A stretch of 64,000 nt of DNA, taken from positions 1 to 64,000 of the forward strand of contig JBFXEX010000004.1 in NCBI GenBank assembly GCA_050179645.1. Reading direction: 5' to 3'. Below the pieces are notes generated by a model that worked only from the letters and a program-made list of their open reading frames with translations, had not been told where the DNA came from and did not search any database. The position numbers and the translations under genes were made by a program. Positions within the stretch are counted from its first letter, which is position 1. The number at the start of each line of letters is the position of its first letter. Shown one piece after another: positions 57,520 through 64,000 of the stretch. Origin of the DNA: VAZQ01 sp050179645. GTDB lineage: Bacteria > Pseudomonadota > Alphaproteobacteria > Rhizobiales > Xanthobacteraceae.

Positions 57520-58725
57520 TCACAACACCTCGCCGCGCATCAGGCGCGGCTGCGATGCCAGCGGGGTTATGCCCTCGCGCATCACTGCGCGCCGCAACGG
57601 CCCGATCCGGTCAAGCAGGAACAGCCCGAGGCCGCGCGCGCCCTGCAGCGGCAGGAAGCCGGTCAACAGGCTGCGGTTGAGCAGATCGACCGCGACCGTG
57701 CGCGCCATTACGTCAGCACGGCGCGTCTGTTCATAGCGCGCGGTGAGGTCATCGCCGCCGACATCGCGGCCGTCGCGGTGCGCTTCGACCACGAGTTCGC
57801 CGACGGTCGCGGCATCCCGCAGGCCGAGGTTGAGGCCCTGCGCGCCGATCGGCGGGAAGACATGCGCCGCTTCGCCCACCAGTAGGACCCGCCGCGTGGC
57901 GAGCCGCCGCGCGGTTTCGATCGCCAGCGGAAAGAGGCTGCGGCCCGGCTCGACCGCCGTCTTGCCCAGAACCGAATGGGACCGTCGCTCGATTTCACCC
58001 GAGAGGCCGTCGTCGGAGAGTTCAGACAGGCAGGAGGCCTCGTGGGGGTCCGTCACCCATACGAGGCTGGAACGCCGGCCGGGCAGCGGGACCAGCGTGA
58101 AGGGACCGGCCTGGGTGTGGAACTCGGTCGAGGTGTCGCGATGCGGTCTGCTGTGGGCGACGTTGCAGACCAGCGCCACCTGCGGATAGGCACGATGATC
58201 GGTCTCGATCCCGGCCGCCACCCGGCAGACAGAACGTCGTCCGTCGGCGCCGATCGCGAGGCGCGCGGTCACCGCTGTCCCATCGCTGCACGCAATCACG
58301 ACCCGGTCGTCGCCGAATTCGACCATAGTCGCGTTGGCCGCAAGCTGCTTCAAGGTCGGCAGTTCCTCCGCGCGGCCTGCGAGCGCCGCCAGCAGGTGGC
58401 GGTTCTCGATATTGTAGCCGAAGGCCTCAAGGCCGATCTCGGCGGCGTCAAAGCTGACCTCCGGCGCCCGCAACAGCCGCGCGGTGTCGTCGACGATACG
58501 CATTATCCGTAACGCCGCGGCCTGATCGCGGCAGCGCGCCCAGACGCCGAGCGCAGTCAGCGCCGCGACCGACCCGGTCAGCAGCGCCGTGGTACGTTGG
58601 TCAGGCCAGGGGGGCGGAGGGCCGACGAGCACAGTCTCGACGCCGGCCGTCGCCAGCGCGATTGCCGTCGTCAGGCCCGCCGGCCCGCGACCGACCACCG
58701 CCACCTCAGCCTTGAGACTATTCAT
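57520..58725 (-). CDS. UbiH/UbiF/COQ6-family FAD monooxygenase
   Basis: 401 aa from the ATG at 58725 (MNSLKAEVAVVGRGPAG). Motifs: the FAD loop VVGRGPAGLTTAIALA (the third Gly of GxGxxG is kept), LAIGADGRRSVCR as the DG motif, and LVGEAAHVFPPIGAQGLNLG, where GDAAH is replaced by GEAAH. The family hydroxylates the ubiquinone ring; the exact position (C1, C5 or C6) cannot be told. It is divergent from pcs with 73 bp between the starts. Confidence 0.88.
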   Translation of the reverse strand: MNSLKAEVAVVGRGPAGLTTAIALATAGVETVLVGPPPPWPDQRTTALLTGSVAALTALGVWARCRDQAAALRIMRIVDDTARLLRAPEVSFDAAEIGLEAFGYNIENRHLLAALAGRAEELPTLKQLAANATMVEFGDDRVVIACSDGTAVTARLAIGADGRRSVCRVAAGIETDHRAYPQVALVCNVAHSRPHRDTSTEFHTQAGPFTLVPLPGRRSSLVWVTDPHEASCLSELSDDGLSGEIERRSHSVLGKTAVEPGRSLFPLAIETARRLATRRVLLVGEAAHVFPPIGAQGLNLGLRDAATVGELVVEAHRDGRDVGGDDLTARYEQTRRADVMARTVAVDLLNRSLLTGFLPLQGARGLGLFLLDRIGPLRRAVMREGITPLASQPRLMRGEVL

Positions 58726-58798
58726 GTGCCGCTCGTCGCCGTGGATGGGATAGGATGCCAGCTTCCGCAGTGCCGACAAAGCGACGATAGTGTAACGG

Positions 58799-59503
58799 TT
58801 GACCGAACCGGAACCCGCCTTGCCCCCGTTCGTCCAGATTCGCGCATTCTCGGTGCACATTTTCACCGCGTTCGGTGCCGCGCTGGCTCTGGCCGCGCTG
58901 ATTTTTGCGGTCCGTCACAACTGGCCGGCGATGTTCATCTGCCTGGGCATCGCGCTGATCGTGGACGGCATCGACGGCACCTTTGCCAGGCACCTGCGGG
59001 TTGCCGAACTGCTGCCTCGCTGGTCGGGCGACGTGCTCGATCTGGTCGTCGACTACGCGACGTACGTGTTCGTGCCGGCCTATGCCATCGCCGCGGGCGG
59101 CCTGATGCCGGAACCGGTCGCGATCCCGGCAGGCATCATTATTGTTGTCACGGGGGCGCTGTATTTCGCCGATACGGCGATGAAAACCGACGATAACTAC
59201 TTCCGCGGATTTCCCACGCTGTGGAACGCGGTTGCATTCTATCTCTTTATCCTCAAATTGCCGCCGGTGTTGGCGGCAGCCATGGTGGTGGTGCTCGCGG
59301 TGGCGACCTTTCTGCCCTTCAAGTTCCTTCACCCCATGCGGGTGCGGCGCCTGCGCGGCCTCAACGTTGCGGCAGTCATGGTCTGGTCGGCTCTTGCATT
59401 GATCGCCGTTCTTAGCGATCTCGATCCGGGACCGTGGGTGACCGGCGGCCTGGTGCTGATCGCCCTCTACCTCATTGGTGTTGGACTGACCGAGAAACGC
59501 TGA
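58799..59503 (+). CDS. pcs: Phosphatidylcholine synthase
   Basis: 234 aa from a TTG at 58799; no ATG lies nearby and the family-like sequence begins at once. The CDP-alcohol motif is IVDGIDGTFARHLRVAELLP and later GDVLDLVVDYATYVFVPAYA, as in Pcs of Sinorhizobium and Bradyrhizobium, which joins choline directly to CDP-diacylglycerol. Seven or eight hydrophobic segments are present. It supplies phosphatidylcholine to the membrane, a trait of plant- and animal-associated alphaproteobacteria. It ends one base before terC. Confidence 0.93.
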   Translation: MTEPEPALPPFVQIRAFSVHIFTAFGAALALAALIFAVRHNWPAMFICLGIALIVDGIDGTFARHLRVAELLPRWSGDVLDLVVDYATYVFVPAYAIAAGGLMPEPVAIPAGIIIVVTGALYFADTAMKTDDNYFRGFPTLWNAVAFYLFILKLPPVLAAAMVVVLAVATFLPFKFLHPMRVRRLRGLNVAAVMVWSALALIAVLSDLDPGPWVTGGLVLIALYLIGVGLTEKR

Positions 59504-60253
59504 ATGGACATTCTTGCCCTCCTGACCGATCCGAATGCCTGGGCCGCGCTGGTCACGCTGACCATTCTCGAAATCGTCCTTGGCATCGACAACCTGGTGT
59601 TTCTCGCGGTGCTGACGTCGCGGCTTGAAGGCGTGCAGGCGCGCCGGGCACGCATGATCGGTCTGTCGCTGGCGTTCGTGTTCCGCGTCGTTATGCTCGC
59701 GGCATTGACCTGGCTGATGGGCCTGACGGCGCCGATCGTGACGCTGTTCGGCATGGATATCTCGTGGCGTGACATCATCCTCATCGGCGGCGGCCTGTTT
59801 CTCATCGCCAAGGCGACGCACGAGATCCACAACGAAGTCGAAGCCCGCTTCGAGACCGACGTGAAGCCGGGGGCTACCGCGAGCGCCTTCACCGTCGTGG
59901 TCGCGCAGGTGGTCGTCGTCGACCTGGTATTCTCGCTCGATTCCATCATCACCGCGATCGGCATGGTGGACGAGATCGCGATCATGGTGACGGCGATCGT
60001 AATCGCGATGATCGTGATGTACGTGGCGGCCAACCCGGTCGGCGATTTTATCGCCGAGCATCCCACCACCAAGATGCTGGCGCTCGCCTTCCTGGTCCTG
60101 ATCGGCGTGGCATTGGTGGCCGACGGCTTCGAATTCCACATTCCGCGCGGCTACATCTACTTCGCCATGGCGTTTGCGGGCTCGGTGGAGTTTTTCAACG
60201 TAATGGCACGGCGCAACCGCCGCCGCCCCCGCGTCCGACCGCCCAGCGCCTGA
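59504..60253 (+). CDS. TerC family integral membrane protein
   Basis: 249 aa with seven to eight hydrophobic segments. The signature is TILEIVLGIDNLVFLAVLTSR, whose Glu and Asp are central to the family, with the second copy VVVDLVFSLDSIITAIGMVDE. TerC proteins are named for tellurite resistance; more recent work links them with manganese export or metal supply to exported enzymes. The ATG directly follows the pcs stop, so the two are co-translated. Confidence 0.93.
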   Translation: MDILALLTDPNAWAALVTLTILEIVLGIDNLVFLAVLTSRLEGVQARRARMIGLSLAFVFRVVMLAALTWLMGLTAPIVTLFGMDISWRDIILIGGGLFLIAKATHEIHNEVEARFETDVKPGATASAFTVVVAQVVVVDLVFSLDSIITAIGMVDEIAIMVTAIVIAMIVMYVAANPVGDFIAEHPTTKMLALAFLVLIGVALVADGFEFHIPRGYIYFAMAFAGSVEFFNVMARRNRRRPRVRPPSA

Positions 60254-60347
60254 CCGGCTTGATCCCGACGCCCGCCTGGGGGAGATTGCGCCGCCGCCAG
60301 CCCGTGGCGCGCATTGAACGCAATAAGTCAAATCAGGAGTGACACCC

Positions 60348-61325
60348 ATGGTCGCAGCGGTCCGAGTCCACAAAACGGGCGGTCCCGAAGTGTTGACCTA
60401 CGAAGAGGTCGAAGTACCGGCTCCGGGCCCCGGTCAGGTGAAGGTCCGCAACCATGCGGTCGGCGTCAATTTCATCGACACGTATTTCCGCATGGGCATG
60501 TATCCCTCGCCCGTTGGCATGCCGTTCGTCTCCGGCAACGAGGGGGCAGGCGAGGTCATCGCCGTCGGTCCGGGCGTGACCGATCTCAAGGTCGGCGACC
60601 GCATCGGCTACGTCGCGCCGCTCGGCGCCTATTCGTCGGAACGCATCTTGGCGGCCGACCGCGGCGTGAAGCTTCCGGATTCCATCAGCTACGAGCAGGC
60701 CGCCGCCGCAATGCTGAAGGGCATGACGGTCGCGTACCTGGTGCGGCGGACCTATAAGGTGAAGAAGGGCGACAATGTGCTCATTCACGCCGCCGCCGGC
60801 GGCGTCGGCCTGATCGCCTGCCAGTGGGCCAATCATCTTGGCGCCAATGTCATCGGCACCGTCGGCTCGAAGGAGAAGGGCGAACTCGCCAAGAAGAACG
60901 GTGCCCACCACATCATCCTCTATCGCAACGAGGACTTCGTCGCCAAGGTGAAGGAGATCACCAACGGCGAGAAGTGCGAGGTGGTGTATGACGGTGTCGG
61001 CAAGGACACCTTCCCGGCCTCGCTCGACTGCCTCAAGCCGCTCGGCATGTTCGTGAGCTTCGGATCGGCGTCCGGGCCGATCATGGCATTCGACATCAAT
61101 TTGCTGCAGCACAAGGGCTCGCTGTTCGCCACGCGCCCGACGCTCAATCACTATGCCGCCAAGCGCGAGGACCTGCTGGCGATCGCCAAGGACCTGTTCG
61201 ACGTGATGGCGAGCGGGGCCGTGAAGATTCCGATCAATCAGAAATACGCGCTCAAGGACGCCCAGCAGGCGCATCGCGATCTGGAAGGCCGCGCCACCAC
61301 CGGCTCGACTATTCTGGTGCCCTGA
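60348..61325 (+). CDS. NADPH:quinone oxidoreductase (zeta-crystallin type)
   Basis: 325 aa from the ATG at 60348 (MVAAVRVHKTGGPEVL), served by AGGAG at 60335; an in-frame GTG at 60339 overlaps that site and is less likely. It belongs to the zinc-free medium-chain family: VNFIDTYFRMGMYP, GNEGAGEVIAVGPGV and the NADP loop HAAAGGVGLIACQWAN. It reduces quinones with NADPH in the cytoplasm, probably against redox stress. It is followed by a strong terminator. Confidence 0.95.
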   Translation: MVAAVRVHKTGGPEVLTYEEVEVPAPGPGQVKVRNHAVGVNFIDTYFRMGMYPSPVGMPFVSGNEGAGEVIAVGPGVTDLKVGDRIGYVAPLGAYSSERILAADRGVKLPDSISYEQAAAAMLKGMTVAYLVRRTYKVKKGDNVLIHAAAGGVGLIACQWANHLGANVIGTVGSKEKGELAKKNGAHHIILYRNEDFVAKVKEITNGEKCEVVYDGVGKDTFPASLDCLKPLGMFVSFGSASGPIMAFDINLLQHKGSLFATRPTLNHYAAKREDLLAIAKDLFDVMASGAVKIPINQKYALKDAQQAHRDLEGRATTGSTILVP

Positions 61326-61352
61326 TCGCAGCGGAGCGCCGACGAAACCGAC

Positions 61353-61386
61353 AAGGCCGCAGCCGGTTGCTGCGGCCTTGCTCTTT
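61353..61386 (+). terminator. Strong hairpin terminator after the quinone oxidoreductase gene
   Basis: AAGGCCGCAGC-CGGTT-GCTGCGGCCTT is a perfect 11-bp stem with a 5-base loop, followed by GCTCTTTGG. It lies 28 bp after the stop and 25 bp before the end of the convergent Bug gene, so it may serve both. Confidence 0.85.
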
Positions 61387-61403
61387 GGAACACCGACCGG
61401 CGT

Positions 61404-62369
61404 TCATTTCGCCGCCGGATTGACCACCTTGATCAGTTCCGACAGGAGCTTGGCCTCGGCCTGCAGATAGGCCGCGTGCTGCTCAGGTGTCGTCTGGAAA
61501 ATCAGCGCGCCTTGCGATTCGATTTTCTCTCTCGTCTTTGACGTGTTCAGCGTCTTTGCAAGGGCCGCATGCAACGTTCTGATGATTTCGGGCGGTGTCC
61601 CGGCCGGTGCCGAGAGGCCGTACCAGGTGCTCATCTTGACGTCGGGATACCCGGCTTCCGGCATCGACGGGGTGTCGGGCAGGGACTTGATGCGGGACGC
61701 CGCCGCAACCGCGAGCGCCCGCATTTTTCCGGATTGAATTTGGGACAGAACGACCGGGACGTTGAGAAATGCCATGTCCACCTGGCCGCCGAGCACATCC
61801 ATCGCCGCCGGCTGACCGCCCTTGTAGGGCACTTCGATGAGCTTCACGCCGGCCCGCTGCTGCAGAAGAACGCCGAGAAGCTGCGGGATGCTGCCGACGC
61901 CGACCGACGCAAATGTCATCTTGCCATCCGCGGCCTTGGCCGCAGCGACCAGTTCCTTCACGCTCTTGTAGGGACGGCTCGGCGGCACCACGAGCACGTT
62001 TGGAACGTCCGCGACGGTGCCGATTGGCGCGAATCCTTTGATCCCGTCATAGTTCGCGTCCTTCATCAGCGCTGGCGTGATCACATGCGAGGGCGCGCCG
62101 CCGATGAACAGGGTGTAGCCGTCCGGTTTGGCCTGCGCCACGGCCCGGGCACCGATCGCCGTACCGGCTCCCGGGCGGTTCTCGACGACGACCGGCTTGC
62201 CCAGAACGTCGGACATGCCCTCCGCCACGGTGCGCGCGAGCAGGTCGGCCGGACCGCCGGCGGCATACGGATTGATCAGGGTGATCGGCCGCTCGGGAAA
62301 GGACTGGGCAACCGCGTGTCCTGCCAGCGAACAAACCGCCACAAGTGCAGCGAACATCAGGCGCATCAT
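61404..62369 (-). CDS. Bug/TctC-family periplasmic receptor
   Basis: 321 aa with a signal peptide (1-21, ending AVAQ) and the motifs FPERPITLINPYAAGGPAD, VENRPGAGTAIGARAVA, KPDGYTLF and VPYKGGQPAAMDVLGG. GGGAGG lies before the start, where the ATGs at 62369 and 62366 are both possible. It is a carboxylate-type binding protein without tctAB nearby. It is divergent from the MetE-C-like gene, 88 bp apart; the two may be used together, but no common pathway can be shown. Confidence 0.92.
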   Translation of the reverse strand: MMRLMFAALVAVCSLAGHAVAQSFPERPITLINPYAAGGPADLLARTVAEGMSDVLGKPVVVENRPGAGTAIGARAVAQAKPDGYTLFIGGAPSHVITPALMKDANYDGIKGFAPIGTVADVPNVLVVPPSRPYKSVKELVAAAKAADGKMTFASVGVGSIPQLLGVLLQQRAGVKLIEVPYKGGQPAAMDVLGGQVDMAFLNVPVVLSQIQSGKMRALAVAAASRIKSLPDTPSMPEAGYPDVKMSTWYGLSAPAGTPPEIIRTLHAALAKTLNTSKTREKIESQGALIFQTTPEQHAAYLQAEAKLLSELIKVVNPAAK

Positions 62370-62457
62370 TCATTCCTCCCGAGTGGTCATCTTCTCACGG
62401 ACGACAGATTCCCATACGATACTCCAGCCACGCTCCCACCTAAAGCATCGGGCGCAA

Positions 62458-63504
62458 ATGCCGCGACTCAGCGCGATCCCTCTGCTGCCGACCACGTTGG
62501 TGGGCAGCTATCCGCAGCCCGACTGGTTGATCGACCGCAGGCGTCTCACCGGGATCGTTCCGCCGCGCGCCCGCGCGGGCGACCTGTGGCGCGTCGATCC
62601 GCCGTGGCTCGAACAGGCGCAGGACGACGCCACGTTGCTGGCGATCCGCGATCAGGAGCGTGCCGGCATCGACATCGTTACGGATGGGGAAATGCGGCGT
62701 GAAAGTTACTCCAACCGCTTCGCCACCGCACTGGACGGCATGGACAGTGACAACCCCGCGCAAATTCCCTCGCGCACCCCGGGCAAGATTCAGATCGTCC
62801 CACGGGTGGTGGGCAAGATCCGGCGCCGTCACGCCGTGCAAGTGAGAGACGTGGCTTTTCTGCGCGCCAATACCGAGCGGCCGATCAGGATCACCGTTCC
62901 CGGCCCGTTCACCATGACGCAGCAGCTGTCCGACGAGTATTACAAGGATGAAACCGCGGTCGCCGTCGATTGCGCGGTCGCGTTGAATGCAGAAATCAAG
63001 GACCTGTTTGCGGCCGGCGCCGACGTGGTTCAGCTCGACGAGCCGTTCCTGGAGGCCTATCCGGACAAGGCGCGGGCCTTCGGCGTGGCGGCGATCAATC
63101 GGGCGGTCGAGGGCGTGGAGGGCGTAACTGCCGTGCACCTGTGCTTTGGCTACGGATCAATGGTCAAGAACAAGCCATCCGGCTACGCGTTCCTGCCTGA
63201 ACTCGAGTCGACGGCGGTCGACCAGGTCTCGATCGAAACCGCCCAGTCGAAGCTCGATTGCGCGGTCTTGGCGCGGCTGCCGACCAAGCAGATCATCCTG
63301 GGCGTGCTCGATCTCCAGGATGTGACGGTGGAAACCCCCGCGACCGTCGCCGCGCGCATCCGCCGTGCGCTGCCTTACGTGTCGCCAGACCGGATCGTTG
63401 TGGCGCCGGATTGCGGGCTCAAATATCTGCCGCGGGACGTGGCGTTTGCGAAGCTGAAGGCGATGGTCGAGGGCGCGGCCATCGTCCGCCGCGAATTAAC
63501 TTGA
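62458..63504 (+). CDS. MetE C-terminal-domain-like protein (cobalamin-independent methionine synthase fold)
   Basis: 348 aa from the ATG at 62458 (MPRLSAIPLLPTTLVGSYPQ). It has the zinc and substrate motifs of the MetE catalytic half: DIVTDGEMRRESYSNRF, VPGPFTMTQQL, VVQLDEPFLEAY, the His-x-Cys pair in AVHLCFGYG and the third Cys in VAPDCGLKYLPRDVA. The N-terminal half of true MetE is missing, so it is one of the short MetE-like methyltransferases (MesD/core-MetE-like) of unknown substrate. It has no strong ribosome site. Confidence 0.85.
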   Translation: MPRLSAIPLLPTTLVGSYPQPDWLIDRRRLTGIVPPRARAGDLWRVDPPWLEQAQDDATLLAIRDQERAGIDIVTDGEMRRESYSNRFATALDGMDSDNPAQIPSRTPGKIQIVPRVVGKIRRRHAVQVRDVAFLRANTERPIRITVPGPFTMTQQLSDEYYKDETAVAVDCAVALNAEIKDLFAAGADVVQLDEPFLEAYPDKARAFGVAAINRAVEGVEGVTAVHLCFGYGSMVKNKPSGYAFLPELESTAVDQVSIETAQSKLDCAVLARLPTKQIILGVLDLQDVTVETPATVAARIRRALPYVSPDRIVVAPDCGLKYLPRDVAFAKLKAMVEGAAIVRRELT

Positions 63505-63550
63505 TAGCCGCAAATTCCTGCTGAGTAAACGGCTTGAGGTGTTCACGGCT

Positions 63551-63650
63551 CGTCATTCCCGAAGTCGCGAAGCGGCTGTCCGGAATCCATGTACCGAATG
63601 AAGGAAGTGTGGATTCCGGGCTCCGGCCTGCGGCCGGCCCTGGAATGACG
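63551..63650. repeat. Dispersed inverted repeat, family A, complete copy
   Basis: CGTCATTCCCGAAGTCGCGA begins it, CGGAATCCA and TGGATTCCGGGCTCCGG are the inner arms, and CCTGGAATGACG ends it. It lies between the convergent MetE-like and bioD genes and may act as a terminator. Confidence 0.85.
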
Positions 63651-63658
63651 TCGTCTTG

Positions 63659-64000
63659 TCAGAGCAGCCGTGCCAAGTCGGCAAAGGCGGGGTGGTCGTC
63701 GATGTCCGCCGCGAGCCGCGGCAAGCCGACAATGTCGATCGAGCCGGCAAATTGCTGCAGCGTGGCGATGGTATCCGCGAGCGAGGCAGCGCTTTGTTCG
63801 CTCTCGTTCACAACCACGGCGGTGATGTCGATGTTCCGGCGAGCGACCACTTCGAGCGCGGTCAAGGTGTGGCTCAATGTGCCGACATACGTTCCGGCGA
63901 CCAGCACGACCGGAATGCGTAAGACCGACATCCAATCGAGCACGGTCCGCCGGTCGTCGAGCGGCACCATAACGCCGCCGATGCCCTCGATCAGCAACAC
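63659..64000 (-). CDS. bioD: Dethiobiotin synthetase, 3' part only
   Basis: 113 C-terminal residues; the gene continues beyond the right edge of the window. BioD closes the ureido ring of dethiobiotin from diaminopelargonate, CO2 and ATP. The visible part begins LLIEGIGGVMVPLDDRRTV, with Glu-Gly-x-Gly-Gly of the family, then VVLVAGTYVGTLSHTLTALE and VVVNESEQSAAS. The last residues are DLARLL. The other bio genes probably lie to the right of the window. Confidence 0.9.
   Translation of the reverse strand: MLLIEGIGGVMVPLDDRRTVLDWMSVLRIPVVLVAGTYVGTLSHTLTALEVVARRNIDITAVVVNESEQSAASLADTIATLQQFAGSIDIVGLPRLAADIDDHPAFADLARLL

Noticed and set aside
58718..60373. 551-codon open frame on the minus strand opposite pcs and terC
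   Set aside because: The product is His/Asp/Arg-rich with no domain, and both opposite-strand genes are certain.

Overview
The window is GC-rich, densely coded chromosome from an alphaproteobacterium of the order Hyphomicrobiales (Rhizobiales), most like the Bradyrhizobium / Pseudolabrys / Xanthobacteraceae group. The pointers are: GTTC-N7-GTTC type SOS boxes; a phosphatidylcholine synthase (pcs); an ndvB/ndvC-like beta-glucan locus built on GH17 domains; four orphan Bug/TctC periplasmic receptors; tandem IalB proteins; the sdhE-mfd gene pair divergent from recG; and short inverted repeats typical of this order, including the one that encodes the spurious peptide AGLDPAIHV. No rRNA, CRISPR array, integrase, transposase or phage gene was seen. 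One tRNA (Lys, UUU) is present.

Layout. 1-1.2 kb: an AT-richer orphan PD-(D/E)XK nuclease-like gene. 1.2-9.9 kb: uvrA and ssb, each with an SOS box, separated by about 5 kb that holds a haem island (IsdG-like monooxygenase, hemP, hmuTUV) and a DUF6790 membrane protein. 10-15.8 kb: a small exported protein, an epimerase-DoxX fusion, a DUF2306 protein, gyrA and a LysE exporter. 15.9-17.6 kb: an ankyrin protein plus Bug receptor pair. 17.7-22.2 kb: coaD, two cyclophilins, queA and tgt. 22.3-27.8 kb: two divergent Bug receptors, a DUF983 protein, an aromatic-ring monooxygenase, tRNA-Lys and an M20 amidohydrolase. 27.9-33.5 kb: the beta-glucan locus. 33.7-39.1 kb: glmU, glmS and three small envelope genes. 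39.1-45.2 kb: recG (frameshifted as given), sdhE and mfd. 45.2-53.8 kb: two HupE/UreJ-like proteins, a FrsA-type hydrolase, a DsbA-family protein, a degenerate GGDEF protein, a YejA-like peptide-binding protein, two IalB proteins and hspQ. 53.8-64 kb: a malyl-CoA lyase-like gene, an MFS transporter, a class II aldolase, a UbiH-type hydroxylase, pcs, terC, a quinone oxidoreductase, a fourth Bug receptor, a MetE-C-like protein and the 3' part of bioD.

Most genes are housekeeping. The points that stand out are: a roughly 130-bp palindromic repeat read through in frame inside uvrA; separation of the SOS-controlled uvrA/ssb pair by a haem-uptake island; a Tgt lacking three of four zinc ligands; Gln at the quinolone-contact position of GyrA; a one-base frameshift in recG; a 17-bp tandem triplication that has pulled apart the hmuU stop and hmuV start, with similar short duplications at other gene starts; paired inverted repeats between glmU and glmS; and the compact GH17/GT2 glucan locus. 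I found no cluster that I can defend as a wholly new system. The best candidates for new biology are the glucan locus with its two small partner proteins, and the low-GC nuclease at the left edge.
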